A DNA stretch of 64,000 nucleotides from JAGRGG01 sp965217265 (GTDB lineage: Bacteria > Pseudomonadota > Alphaproteobacteria > Geminicoccales > Geminicoccaceae). The position numbers were made by a program, and so were the translations under genes. The notes beneath the pieces were generated by a model, which ran no database searches, was not told where the DNA came from, and saw nothing but the letters and a program-made list of their open reading frames with translations. The stretch spans positions 1 through 64,000 of the forward strand of contig CBDCHP010000011.1 in the NCBI GenBank assembly GCA_965217265.1. The letters are read 5' to 3'. The first letter of the stretch is position 1. Every line of letters begins with the position of its first letter. Below are positions 25,844 through 34,894 of the stretch, piece by piece.

Positions 25844-26545
25844 ATCCTCGGCCGGCGGCAACTGCTCGGCGGCATCGGGGCGCTCGCGCTCGTCGCCCTG
25901 GGCGGCGCGCCCGTCGCGGCGGCGGACGCGGGTGCCGTCGTGCGCTTCGCCGACGGGCGGGCGGTGCGGCTCGGCGGGATCTACGTCCCCGACCGGCTCG
26001 CCGCCGCGGCGGGGCGGCTGCTCATGACGGCGGACCCCTTCCCGCCCCCGCCCTTGCCGCGCGACCGCTGGGGGGTGGAGGTCGGCACCGTCACCGACGG
26101 CGAGGGGGAGGCCCTGCAGGCGCTGCTGGTCAAGGCCGGACTGGCGCTGGTCGATCCCTCGTTCGGGCCGGAAGAAGGGCTTGAGGCGTGGCTGGTGATC
26201 GAGGCCGAGGCGCGCGCCGAGGGGGCCGGGCTCTGGCGGCGGCCGGGGCGGTTCGTGGTCTCGGCCGCGCGCGCCGCGCGGCTGATGGGGCGCTTTGGCA
26301 TCGTTCGGGGTACGCCGATACGCGTCAACGCCCGCCGCCGCTTCACCTACCTTGACTTTGCCAAGCGTTGGCGCGACGGCTACAGCCTGCGCGTGCCGAG
26401 CAAGACGGCGCGGGCGATGAAGAAGGCGGGGCTGGACCTCGAAGCGCTCTTGGGCGTCGAGTTCGAGGCCCGGGGCTGGGTGTTCAAGGCCGGGGGACCG
26501 ATGATCGAGATCGAGAAGCGGGCGCAGATCGGGCTCACTTGGTGA
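25844..26545 (+). CDS. Staphylococcal-nuclease-like secreted protein, start unclear
   Basis: About 233 residues. The N-terminus reads GRRQLLGGIGALALVALGGA, a probable Tat or Sec signal, followed by VVRFADGRAVRLGGIYVPDR, EALQALLVKAGLALVDP and AEARAEGAGLWRR, which resemble the SNase/thermonuclease fold (the family's GxxVRLxGIxxP and A-R-xxxGLW patterns). A C-terminal OB-like extension follows (GTPIRVNARRRFTYLDFAKR, ending EKRAQIGLTW). No ATG, GTG or TTG lies in frame between the tRNA and the signal sequence, so the start is uncertain and may be a rare codon or masked by an indel. Its stop overlaps the GTG of the M48 protease gene. Confidence 0.7.
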   Translation: MLGRRQLLGGIGALALVALGGAPVAAADAGAVVRFADGRAVRLGGIYVPDRLAAAAGRLLMTADPFPPPPLPRDRWGVEVGTVTDGEGEALQALLVKAGLALVDPSFGPEEGLEAWLVIEAEARAEGAGLWRRPGRFVVSAARAARLMGRFGIVRGTPIRVNARRRFTYLDFAKRWRDGYSLRVPSKTARAMKKAGLDLEALLGVEFEARGWVFKAGGPMIEIEKRAQIGLTW

Positions 26546-28017
26546 GTCTTCGGCGCAGCCTGGCAGGCCTCCTCGTCGCCCTCACCGCCCTGACGTCGGG
26601 CGTCGTTCTGGCGCAGGACCTGCCGGCCGGGATCGAGCGCGAGGTCGAGCAGGGGCGCAAGGCCCACCCGCAGATCGTCGCCCAGTACGGCGGCGCCTAC
26701 GACGATCCGAAGCTGCAGGCCTACGTCGAGAGGGTCGGCGGGCGGGTCAAGGCGGTCTCGGAACTGGCCGAACTCCCCTTCACCTTCACCGTGCTCGACA
26801 CGCCCGTCGTCAACGCGTTCGCCGTCCCCGGCGGCTACGTCTACGTCACCCGCGGCATCTTGGCCCTCCTTAACGACGAGGCCGAGCTCGCCGGCGTGCT
26901 CGGCCACGAGATCGGCCACGTCGTCGAGCGGCACGGCACCGAGCGCCAGGGCCGGGGCGGCCTGCTCGGCATGGGCTCGGTCCTGCTCGGCACGATCGCC
27001 GGCGCCTACTTGGGCGGCGAGATGGGCGCGCGCATCGGCCAGCAACTCGGTCGAGTGGCGGGCCAAGGCGCCGTGCAGTCCTACTCGCGCGGCCAAGAGT
27101 ACGAGAGCGACAAGATCGGCGTGCGCTACCTCGCCCGGGCCGGCTACGACCCGTTCGCGATGGGCGACGCGCTGGAGGCGCTGGAGAGCAATCAGGAGTT
27201 GCAGGAGCAACTTCAAGGCCGCGCCGGGGGCGACAACTCGCTGCTCGGCGGGTTCTTCTCAAGCCACCCGAACACGCCCGATCGCGTCGCGCGCGCCGAC
27301 GAGCGGGCGCAAGGGCGCCTCGACGACGGCGCGGTGCGAGGCGACGCCCGCGGGCGGGCCGAGCACTTGGCCGCGATCGAGGGCATGGTCTACGGCGAGA
27401 GCCCGGCGCAGGGCTTCGTGCGCGGCCGGCGCTTCGTCCACCCGGACCTGCGCTTCGCCTTTGAGGTGCCCGACGGCTTTGCCTTACAGAACACGCCGCG
27501 GCAGGTGGTGGCGCAGGGGCGGGACCGAGTCATCGTCTTCGACATCGACCGCGACCCCGGCGGCGGTCTACCAGCCTACGTCGCGCGGGGGTGGACCGAG
27601 GGGCAGATCGCCAACGCCGAGCCCGTGCGCCTGGAAAGCGGTCTTGAGGCGGCGCTCGGCTACGGCGCCGTCACGATCGAGGGCCGGGGCCGAGCCGAGG
27701 CGGCGGCCGGGGTGGTGCGCGGCGGCAACGGTGTACTCTATCGTTTCATCCTGCTCACCGACGATCTGGGCCGGCAGGGCCTGGACGACGTTTTGGCGAC
27801 CGTGCGAGGTTTCAGGCTTTTGAGCCCCGAAGAAGCGGCCGGCTTTCGCCCGCTGCGCCTCGACATCGAGGTGATCGCGCCCGGCCGCCGGCCGGAGGAC
27901 TACGCCGCGGCGATGGCGGTCGACTCGCCCATGGCGACGCTTGCCGCGCTCAACGGTCTCGACCGCGGCGCCACCCTCGCCCCCGGCGATTCAATCAAGC
28001 TCGTCGAGGGCGACTAG
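26542..28017 (+). CDS. M48-family metalloprotease, periplasmic (BepA/LoiP-like)
   Basis: 491 residues from GTG 26542 (GTGA overlap with the preceding stop). Signal peptide MSLRRSLAGLLVALTALTSG with cleavage after VLAQ. The zinc-protease signature HEIGH is at residues 122-126 (AGVLGHEIGHVVERHGTERQ), and the third ligand Glu is in GQEYESDKIGVRYLARAGYD. After SSHPNTPDRVARADE a second domain (FVHPDLRFAFEVPDGFALQN and following) and a LysM-like tail (MATLAALNGLDRGATLAPGD) are present. Such proteins degrade misfolded outer-membrane proteins or lipoproteins; the tail may hold it near peptidoglycan. Confidence 0.9.
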   Translation: MSLRRSLAGLLVALTALTSGVVLAQDLPAGIEREVEQGRKAHPQIVAQYGGAYDDPKLQAYVERVGGRVKAVSELAELPFTFTVLDTPVVNAFAVPGGYVYVTRGILALLNDEAELAGVLGHEIGHVVERHGTERQGRGGLLGMGSVLLGTIAGAYLGGEMGARIGQQLGRVAGQGAVQSYSRGQEYESDKIGVRYLARAGYDPFAMGDALEALESNQELQEQLQGRAGGDNSLLGGFFSSHPNTPDRVARADERAQGRLDDGAVRGDARGRAEHLAAIEGMVYGESPAQGFVRGRRFVHPDLRFAFEVPDGFALQNTPRQVVAQGRDRVIVFDIDRDPGGGLPAYVARGWTEGQIANAEPVRLESGLEAALGYGAVTIEGRGRAEAAAGVVRGGNGVLYRFILLTDDLGRQGLDDVLATVRGFRLLSPEEAAGFRPLRLDIEVIAPGRRPEDYAAAMAVDSPMATLAALNGLDRGATLAPGDSIKLVEGD

Positions 28018-28375
28018 TGCTCGTGCCGGCGCGGTGATCGGCGACTGTACAAAATTTTATGATGATTTCATGTTGCACCGTCGGGTGTGTTTTTCACCCG
28101 ATTGCACCCGTTTGCCTTGACCCTCTTACGCCAGGATATAAACTAGGGTGCATAGGGTTCTCATAACCCAACCGATGCGTGACCCCGCGCCCGGCCTCGA
28201 CGCCGGGCGATCGAACGAAAAATCACCCGCACACACGATCTTTGACCGGCGAGCCGCGCCACGGCCCGCTGCCCCTCGGGCAGGGGTGCGACGTATGGTG
28301 CTTGGTTTGTGCGGGGTGTTCTGACTATGGTTAAGGTTGGGCTTACAAGGGCGGAATACCACAGGGCGGACGGTG
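28018..28375 (+). promoter_or_regulatory. Long leader and promoter region before prkA, with several hairpins
   Basis: This 358-bp gap has no gene. A possible promoter is TTGACC (28117-28122) with TAAACT (28139-28144), 16 bases apart. Inverted repeats follow: CGGGTG/CACCCG at 28082-28100, GGGTT/AACCC around 28154-28169, a perfect seven-base stem GCCCGGC/GCCGGGC at 28189-28208, and CTGCCC/GGGCAG at 28269-28283. An RNA starting near 28150 would carry two GC hairpins before the prkA start, consistent with leader-based control or transcript stabilisation. Function is inferred from structure only. Confidence 0.4.
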
Positions 28376-30331
28376 ATGGCGCAAGCGAAAGGTTCTGGGA
28401 TGCAGGATGGCAAGATCGACTTCGCGGCGATGATCGAGAAAGACCGGGCCGAGCGCGACAAGCAGCGCTGGTCGGGCACCTTCTTGGAGTACCTTGACCT
28501 GGCGAAGGCCAATCCCGGCCACGCCGACCTCGCGCACAAGCGCATGTACGACATGATGACCGCACCGGGCCACAAGGAGCTCGACCTCGAGGCCGACCCG
28601 CGCGCCAAGCGGGTCTTCGGCGACGAGACGGTCAAGGTCTACGACTTCTTCAAGGACGAATTCTTCGGCATGGAGCGCACGCTGGAGAAGATCGTGCGCT
28701 ACTTCCACGCCGCCGCGATGGGGGGCGAGGAGGGCCGGCAGGTGCTCTACCTCATGGGCCCGGTCGGCTCGGGCAAATCGTCCTTGGTCGAGAAGCTCAA
28801 ACGCGGCCTGGAGACCATCGAGCCGATCTACGTCATCGACGGCTCACCGACCTACTGCAACCCCTTGTGCCTCGTGCCGCGCCACCTGCGCCCGGCGTTC
28901 GAGGAGATGCTCGGCGTCAAGATCGAGGGCGACATCGACCCCGTCACCCGCCACATCCTCTTGGAGGAGTACAACGGCGAGTACGAGCGGATGCCGATCA
29001 AGACGATGACCTTCTCGGTCCGCGCCCGGCGCGGCATCGGCGTCGTCCCGCCGGTCGACCCGAACAACCAGGACACCTCGGTCCTGGTCGGCTCGGAGGA
29101 CATCTCGAAGCTGGATCGCTACTCCGAGGGCGACCCGCGCGTGTTGGAGTTGAACGGCGCCTTCAACGTCGGCAACCGCGGCATGGTCGAGTTCATCGAG
29201 GTGTTCAAGAACGAGACCGAGTACCTGCACACGATGATCACGGCGACGCAGGAGAAGATGGTCCCGGCACCCGGCCGGCACGGCACGATCTACGTCGACA
29301 CCTGCATCGTCGCGCACTCGAACGAGGCCGAGTGGCAGAAGTTCAAGGCCGACCACACCAACGAGGCGATCTTGGACCGCATCGTCGTCGTCAAGGTGCC
29401 CTACAACCTGCGCCTCTCCGAAGAGGTCAAGATCTACAAGAAGTTCTTGGGCAGGTCGAAGTTCAACGCCAAGATCGCGCCGCACACGCTAGAGATCGCC
29501 TCGACCTTCGCCGTCCTCTCCAGGCTCGAACCGTCGGGCAAGTGCGATCTGATCACCAAGCTCAAGATCTACAACGGCGAGGAGGTCCTGGAGAAGGGCC
29601 GGCCGAAGAAGCTGACCGCGCACGAACTGCGCGAGGACACCAAGCGCGAGGGCCTGTTCGGCGTCTCGACCCGCTTCATCATGAAGGCCCTCGACACGGC
29701 CTTGGCGCAAAACGACAGCACGATCCACCCGATCAACGTCCGCGAGTCCCTGATCAACATGGTCAAGGAAGCGGACATGGCCGACGACGTGCGCCGGCAG
29801 TACCTCGAATTCTTGCAGGACACGCTGCACAAGCTCTACATGGACCTGCTCGAAAAGGACATTACCAAGGCGTTCGTCTACTCGTTTCGGGACCAGGCCG
29901 AGACCCTGTTCCAGAACTACCTCGACCACGCCGAGGCGTTCGTCACCAAGTCGAAGGTGCGCGACTCGATGACGAAGGAGGAGATCCAGCCCGACGAGCG
30001 CTTCTTGAAGTCGATCGAGGAGCAGATCGCCATCATCGGCCCCGCCGCCGACGGCTTCAGGCAGGAGGTGATCGCCTACTTGTGGGCCGCCACCCGGCGC
30101 GGCGAGAAGATCTCCTACGAGGCTTACGAGCCCTTGAAGGAGGCGATCGAGAAGAAGCTGATGAACTCGGTGCGCGAGATCAGCCGGATCATCACCAAGG
30201 CGCGCACGCGCGACGAGGACCAGCGGCAAAAATACGACGCGATGGTCGAGAATCTGCTCGAACAGGGCTACACCGAGGACAGCATCGACACGATCCTTAA
30301 ATACGCTTCCAACCACCTGTGGAAGGACTGA
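28376..30331 (+). CDS. prkA: PrkA-family serine protein kinase / AAA+ protein
   Basis: 651 residues, full length. The PrkA AAA domain has Walker A GPVGSGKSS at residues 128-136 and the family segments DGSPTYCNPLCLVPRHLRPA, TMTFSVRARRGIGVVPPVDP and VVKVPYNLRLSEEVKIYKKF; the C-terminal PrkA domain (RDSMTKEEIQPDERFLKSIE) completes it. E. coli YeaG and Bacillus PrkA belong to this family and act in stationary-phase, nitrogen-starvation or sporulation responses; kinase versus AAA protease activity is still debated. ATG 28376 is chosen; ATG 28400 is an alternative. It is followed after 25 bases by its usual partner YeaH. Confidence 0.96.
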   Translation: MAQAKGSGMQDGKIDFAAMIEKDRAERDKQRWSGTFLEYLDLAKANPGHADLAHKRMYDMMTAPGHKELDLEADPRAKRVFGDETVKVYDFFKDEFFGMERTLEKIVRYFHAAAMGGEEGRQVLYLMGPVGSGKSSLVEKLKRGLETIEPIYVIDGSPTYCNPLCLVPRHLRPAFEEMLGVKIEGDIDPVTRHILLEEYNGEYERMPIKTMTFSVRARRGIGVVPPVDPNNQDTSVLVGSEDISKLDRYSEGDPRVLELNGAFNVGNRGMVEFIEVFKNETEYLHTMITATQEKMVPAPGRHGTIYVDTCIVAHSNEAEWQKFKADHTNEAILDRIVVVKVPYNLRLSEEVKIYKKFLGRSKFNAKIAPHTLEIASTFAVLSRLEPSGKCDLITKLKIYNGEEVLEKGRPKKLTAHELREDTKREGLFGVSTRFIMKALDTALAQNDSTIHPINVRESLINMVKEADMADDVRRQYLEFLQDTLHKLYMDLLEKDITKAFVYSFRDQAETLFQNYLDHAEAFVTKSKVRDSMTKEEIQPDERFLKSIEEQIAIIGPAADGFRQEVIAYLWAATRRGEKISYEAYEPLKEAIEKKLMNSVREISRIITKARTRDEDQRQKYDAMVENLLEQGYTEDSIDTILKYASNHLWKD

Positions 30332-30356
30332 ACCACTTGTCGAAGGGTGCCGCCCG

Positions 30357-31550
30357 ATGACCGTCTTTCGCCCCTACAGCGAGGGCGACGGCCTGCGCTC
30401 GGACCGCAGCGCCGGCGACCGCAAGCGGCACCGCGAGAAGCTGCGCCGCTCGCTGAAGGACAACATCGCCGACATCATCGCCGAGGAGAGCATCATCGGC
30501 CGCGATCGGGACCGGATCATCAAGGTCCCGATCAAGGGGGTGAAGGAGTACCGCTTCGTCTTCGGCGACAACCAGGGCGGCGTCGCGACCGGCGACGGCG
30601 GCACCGAGCAGGGGCAGGTCGTCGGCCAGGCCGGCAAGCCGGGGCAGAAGCCCGGCCCCGGCCCCGGCGGCGGCGATCCGGGCGTCGACTACTACGAGAC
30701 CGAGATCAGCCTCGACGAGCTGGTCGACATCATGTTCGAGGACCTCGAACTGCCCGACCTGGAGCGCAAGTTCCTCAAAGAGGCCCTCTCCGAGCGGGTG
30801 GCCAAGCGCTTGGGCTACCGCAAGCAGGGCGTGCGCGCGCACCTCGATCGAAAGCGCACCGCCAAGCAGCGCATCAAGCGGATGGTCGCGACGGGTTCCG
30901 AGGCGCCGCCCGCCGTCCCCGTCGGCGAGCCGCCGCCGGCCGAGCGCTTTCCCTTCCACAAGCGCGACCTGACCTACCGCCGCCTGCGCCAGGACGTGCG
31001 CGAGGAGAGCAACGCCGTCGTCTTGTGCATCATGGACACGTCGGGCTCGATGGACCGGATGAAGAAGTATCTGGCGCGCAGCTTCTTCTTCCTCCTCTAC
31101 CAGTTCATCGCGACGCGCTACCAGAACGTCGAACTGGTCTTCATCGGCCACCACACGCTCGCCAAGGAGGTGAGCGAGGACGAGTTCTTCCACAAGGGCG
31201 AGTCCGGCGGCACGATGATCTCGTCGGGCTACAAGAAGGCGCTGGAGATCGTCGAGGAGCGCTACCACCCCGACTTGTGGAACGTCTACGCCTTCCACTG
31301 CTCCGACGGCGACAATTTCGACAGCGACAACTCCGAGGCGATGAAGGCGGCCAAGCGCCTGTGCGAGGTCAGCAACCTGTTCGGCTACGGCGAGATCAAG
31401 CCGATGGGCTCGCACTACTACGAATCCTCGATGCTGGACCGCTTCAAGCGCATCAACGAGCGCAACTTCCACGCCGTCCTGATCGAGCGCCGGGAGGACA
31501 TCTGGCCCGCGTTCAGGTCCTTCCTGGCGAAGGAGAAGACCGAGGCTTGA
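30357..31550 (+). CDS. YeaH/YhbH family protein (DUF444, von Willebrand A-like)
   Basis: 397 residues. The N-terminal part (RSAGDRKRHREKLRRSLKDN) and the VWA-like domain with metal-site motif IMDTSGSMDRM match DUF444; residues about 85-110 form a Gly/Pro-rich linker (GKPGQKPGPGPGGG). It always travels with PrkA, and in most proteobacteria a spoVR/ycgB gene follows. Here spoVR is missing: repeat copy E begins five bases after the stop and the next gene is on the other strand. Its exact role is unknown; it likely acts with PrkA. Confidence 0.94.
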   Translation: MTVFRPYSEGDGLRSDRSAGDRKRHREKLRRSLKDNIADIIAEESIIGRDRDRIIKVPIKGVKEYRFVFGDNQGGVATGDGGTEQGQVVGQAGKPGQKPGPGPGGGDPGVDYYETEISLDELVDIMFEDLELPDLERKFLKEALSERVAKRLGYRKQGVRAHLDRKRTAKQRIKRMVATGSEAPPAVPVGEPPPAERFPFHKRDLTYRRLRQDVREESNAVVLCIMDTSGSMDRMKKYLARSFFFLLYQFIATRYQNVELVFIGHHTLAKEVSEDEFFHKGESGGTMISSGYKKALEIVEERYHPDLWNVYAFHCSDGDNFDSDNSEAMKAAKRLCEVSNLFGYGEIKPMGSHYYESSMLDRFKRINERNFHAVLIERREDIWPAFRSFLAKEKTEA

Positions 31551-31555
31551 ACGAG

Positions 31556-31696
31556 AACGCTCCGCGTCCGCTGCGCGGGGCTTTCTTCTCTTCTTTTTTT
31601 AAGTTTTGTCGGTAGGGTTTGGCCACGATGTTGAAGCTGATCCCAAACAGAAGATAAAAAAGAAAAAGGCCGCGCGCCCAGCGCACGCGAAGCGTT
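31556..31696. repeat. Palindromic terminator-like repeat, copy E (divergent core)
   Basis: Left arm AACGCTCCGCGTCCGCTGCG, T-tract TTCTCTTCTTTTTTTAAG, a diverged core (GGTTTGGCCACGATGTTGAA), A-tract AAAAAAGAAAAAGG and right arm AGCGCACGCGAAGCGTT. It lies between the converging yeaH and ferredoxin-type genes. The core has drifted most while the arms and T/A tracts are kept, which argues that the hairpin is the selected part. Confidence 0.85.
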
Positions 31697-31723
31697 CTCA
31701 CTCCCGCCCGACCAAAGGACGCT

Positions 31724-33694
31724 TCAGCGATAATCGTCACGCGTCCGCGGCCGGCGCGGCGCTTTGCCCTTCATCGGCGCGTCGGCCTCGAACTGGGCCT
31801 TGACGCGGCAGTCGGCGCACATGCGGATGATGTCGGCGCGCGGCCCCTCGAACATCGGGTGGGCAGCGGCCAGTTGCCTCGCGACGCGCTCGATCGTGCT
31901 CTGGGTGCCGAACGCGGTGCCGCAGCGGACGCAGGTCGCGGGCGCCTCTTCCTTCAAGGTGACGGGGGCCTTGGCCATAGGCGTGAAGTTGGCGCGCGGG
32001 TCGAGGCTGATGACGCGCTCGGGGCAGGTCGATTGGCACAGCCCGCACTGGACGCAGGCGTCTTCCAAGAAACGCAGCGTCGGCCGGTCGGCGTTGTCGA
32101 TGATCGCGCCGGTCGGGCAGGCGCCGACGCAGGCGAGGCAGAGCGTGCAGCCGGGCGCGTCGACGACGATCCGGCCGATCGGGGCGCCCTCGGGCAGGGA
32201 CACCGTGTCGGCCGGGGCGGGGGCCGTCGCGTGCAGCCGGTCGAGAGCGAGGCGGAGCCGATCGCGCCTGGAGCCGAGGGCGAGGTAGGACGCGGGCGGC
32301 GGTCCCGCGGGCGGGGCGTGGCCGAGCGCGTCGACGAGCGCGTCCGGGTCGTCCTCGATCAGGAGGTCGAGGCGGGCGGCGTGGCCGAGCCCTTCGAGGA
32401 CCGCGTTGGCATACGACAAGACCGCCTCGATCGAGCCGGACTCGTGCCGCTTCGCCGCCGGGAGGAGGACGGCGACCCGGCCGCTTCCGTAGGCGACGGC
32501 ACTCAGCAGGAGGTCGAGGCCGAGTTGCGGCACGTTATCGGTGCGAAAGGGGAGGACGTGGCCGGGCAGGCCGACGCCGGCGCGGGCCGAGGCGGTGAGG
32601 ATCGGGTCGCCGTGCGCCGCCTCGTAGGCGAGCAGCGTCACCGGCCCGCCGTCGGCGCCGTGCCACGCGGCGAGCATCGCCCTCAGCCGCGCGGCCTGAT
32701 GCTCGGGCGGCGGGGCGGCGTAGGTCGCGGCCCCGGTGGGGCACAAGGCGCCGCAGGCGCCGCAGCCGGCGCAGACGTTGGGGTCGATCGCGACGACGTC
32801 GCCGGCGCTCGTGATGGCGCCGGTCGGGCAGTGGTCGAGGCAGCGGGTGCAGCCGATGCGCTTCGAGCGGCTGTGCGCGCACAAACCGGCGTCGTAGGCG
32901 ACGTAGCGCGGCTTCTCGAAGCTTCCGACGAGCCCTTGCAGCCGCAGCGTCGCGTCGAGGACGGAGGCCGGGCGGGCCGGGTCGGCGCGCAGGTAGCCGT
33001 CGCGCTTGGCCTCGCCGGTGACGAGCGCCCCCTCGCCCCGCAGGTCGAGGACGAGGTCGGCCTCCAGCTCGGCCGGGGCCTCGGCCGGCCGGGCGAACGC
33101 GAAGGCGTCGCGCGAGGAGGGGCGCATCGCCGCCGGATGGTCAAGCGTGAGACGAAAGCGGCCGAGGCTGCCGATCAGCCCCGCCACCCGCCCGCGCAGC
33201 ACGCCGAGCGCGCGCACCCTGGGCGGCGCCGCGTCGTCGGGCACCTTCGTCAGGACCAGGGTCACGGCGAGCGTCTCGCCCAAGCGCACGGCCGCCTCGA
33301 CCCCGGCGGCGTCGGACGCCAGGACGAGGCAGCGGCCGGCGCTCTCGATCTCGACCGCGGGGGCGGGCGGAACGTCGAGGGCGGCGTCGGCGAGGAGGGC
33401 TAGGACGCGGGCCGGGTTCGGCTGCGCCGTCCAGCCGTCGCGGTCGCGGACGTCGACGAAGGCGAGGGCGCCGCCGACGCCGAGCGCCTCGCGCCGGGCG
33501 GTGAAGGCGGGCGCCTCCTGCTCGCAGGCGACCAACAGCGGTTCGCCGGTCGCCAGCGCCCCATCGAACGCAACCATGTCTTTCACGCACAGGGCGTGGT
33601 GGACGACGGGCGCGTCCTCGCCGATCGGGCCCGCGCCGGGCCGCATCGTGCCCTCGCACGAACATAACATGCAGGTCTTGCCGTTGATACGCAC
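31724..33694 (-). CDS. Poly-ferredoxin 4Fe-4S protein of the formate dehydrogenase cluster
   Basis: 656 residues. Iron-sulfur motifs: an N-terminal CMLCSCEG, then CTRCLDHCPTGAI, CAGCGACGALCPTGA, CTLCLACVGACPTGAI and CVQCGLCQSTCPERVI, with a C-terminal CVRCG...CADCRV pair. Between them lie two non-cysteine Rossmann-like stretches. No signal peptide or TM, so it is cytoplasmic. Proteins like this are regularly encoded next to DUF3305/DUF3306 and formate dehydrogenase genes in proteobacteria; a role in electron transfer or in maturation of the enzyme is inferred. It is divergent from the DUF3305 gene over 50 bases, so promoters overlap. Confidence 0.88.
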   Translation of the reverse strand: MRINGKTCMLCSCEGTMRPGAGPIGEDAPVVHHALCVKDMVAFDGALATGEPLLVACEQEAPAFTARREALGVGGALAFVDVRDRDGWTAQPNPARVLALLADAALDVPPAPAVEIESAGRCLVLASDAAGVEAAVRLGETLAVTLVLTKVPDDAAPPRVRALGVLRGRVAGLIGSLGRFRLTLDHPAAMRPSSRDAFAFARPAEAPAELEADLVLDLRGEGALVTGEAKRDGYLRADPARPASVLDATLRLQGLVGSFEKPRYVAYDAGLCAHSRSKRIGCTRCLDHCPTGAITSAGDVVAIDPNVCAGCGACGALCPTGAATYAAPPPEHQAARLRAMLAAWHGADGGPVTLLAYEAAHGDPILTASARAGVGLPGHVLPFRTDNVPQLGLDLLLSAVAYGSGRVAVLLPAAKRHESGSIEAVLSYANAVLEGLGHAARLDLLIEDDPDALVDALGHAPPAGPPPASYLALGSRRDRLRLALDRLHATAPAPADTVSLPEGAPIGRIVVDAPGCTLCLACVGACPTGAIIDNADRPTLRFLEDACVQCGLCQSTCPERVISLDPRANFTPMAKAPVTLKEEAPATCVRCGTAFGTQSTIERVARQLAAAHPMFEGPRADIIRMCADCRVKAQFEADAPMKGKAPRRPRTRDDYR

Positions 33695-33744
33695 CGCGCT
33701 CCAACCTCCTTGACGGCCGCCCCGGCCGCTTCGAACATAGCCTT

Positions 33745-34293
33745 ATGTATGACGATGCTTGGCTGGCCCAAGCCGAACTCAGCCTGCCGCTCGCGGTCCT
33801 GGTCGAGCGCCGCCCCGGCGTCACCCGTTGGCAGCGCCACGTCTACCGCCCGCTCGCCGTGGCGCCGGCCTCGGAGCGGTCCCCCTGGGAGCCGCTGCGC
33901 ACCGAGGGCGATCGTACCCTCTACCACGCCGGCACGGCGCCCTTGACCCTGCACCGCAAGGAAACCCCGGCCTATATCGAGAACCTGCACGGCGCCGTAC
34001 GGGGGCTCTACGTCGTCCTGGAGCCGAACGCCGCGCCGGACGTTCTTGTTCCTTGGCGCCTCGCGCTTCTCACCGCCTCGCCCTGGGAGGCGCAGGCGCG
34101 CATGGAGAGTGGGGATGCCATCGTCGGGGCGGTGCCCCTGCCGGACGACGTCCTGACCCTGATCGCCCGCTTCGTGGAGCGCCACCATGTCGAAGAACCC
34201 TTCAAGAAACGCCGACGCACCCCCCACGTCGAGGGCGACGCCACCCCCTTCGCCCGACCGCCCGGCTGGCGCCCCGGCGACGACGACGGCTGA
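33745..34293 (+). CDS. DUF3305 protein, formate dehydrogenase-associated
   Basis: 182 residues. Key segments are LAVLVERRPGVTRWQRHVYR, PLTLHRKETPAYIENLHGAV, and LAPLAL-type strands ending VPLPDDVLTLIARFVERHHV. No catalytic motif, signal or TM is visible. DUF3305 genes are nearly always followed by DUF3306 and placed ahead of formate dehydrogenase subunits; no biochemical role is established. Start ATG 33745. The last 107 bases overlap the DUF3306 start in another frame, an unusually long overlap that suggests translational coupling. The C-terminal tail is Arg/Pro-rich. Confidence 0.85.
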   Translation: MYDDAWLAQAELSLPLAVLVERRPGVTRWQRHVYRPLAVAPASERSPWEPLRTEGDRTLYHAGTAPLTLHRKETPAYIENLHGAVRGLYVVLEPNAAPDVLVPWRLALLTASPWEAQARMESGDAIVGAVPLPDDVLTLIARFVERHHVEEPFKKRRRTPHVEGDATPFARPPGWRPGDDDG

Positions 34294-34864
34294 GGCGGAG
34301 GGGGGCTTCCTCGCCCGCTGGTCGGTGAGGAAGCGGGCCGTGCGGGAGGAGGACGAGGCAAAGACGCCGCCCGAGCTTCCGGCGGTCGCGGCCGACGGCG
34401 CGGAGGCGCCTCCCCCGGCCGGGACGGAGGAGGTAGAGCCGGCCCCCGCCCTGCCCGACCTTGAGACCTTGGGCCCCGGCTCGGACTTCAAGCCGTTCTT
34501 GCGGGAGGGCGTGCCCGAGGCGGTGCAGCGGGCGGCCTTGCGCAAGCTCTGGCGCTCGAACCCGATCTTGGCCAATTTGGACGGGCTGGTCGATTACGCC
34601 GACGACTACACCGACGCCGCCGTGGCGCGGCCGAACCTGAAGACGGTGTTCAAGGCGGCGATGGCCGTGCGCGAGGCTGCCCTCAAGGCCGCCGGCGACG
34701 CCCCGACGGGGCCGACACCGCCTGAGGCGACACCCGACGAGGGGGTGGCCGCCGCTTCGGCGGCGGCCGTAGAGGCACCCGATGGCACGCCAACGGCCGC
34801 CGGCGAATCGGTCGCAGATGCGAACGATTCGAAACAACTTGCCGAGAAACCGCATTCATCCTAG
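34187..34864 (+). CDS. DUF3306 protein, formate dehydrogenase-associated
   Basis: 225 residues. The conserved parts are FLARWSVRKRAVREEDE, then LPDLETLGPGSDFKPFLREG and AALRKLWRSNPILANLDGLV. The N-terminal 30 and C-terminal 60 residues are low-complexity Pro/Ala/Glu-rich and probably disordered. Start ATG 34187 lies inside the DUF3305 gene. No enzymatic motif is present. By its constant association it is thought to assist formate dehydrogenase assembly or Tat-dependent export, but this is inference. Confidence 0.83.
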   Translation: MSKNPSRNADAPPTSRATPPPSPDRPAGAPATTTAEAEGGFLARWSVRKRAVREEDEAKTPPELPAVAADGAEAPPPAGTEEVEPAPALPDLETLGPGSDFKPFLREGVPEAVQRAALRKLWRSNPILANLDGLVDYADDYTDAAVARPNLKTVFKAAMAVREAALKAAGDAPTGPTPPEATPDEGVAAASAAAVEAPDGTPTAAGESVADANDSKQLAEKPHSS

Positions 34865-34894
34865 CCTTGGCACGGAATTTGGTGACCCGCAGCC

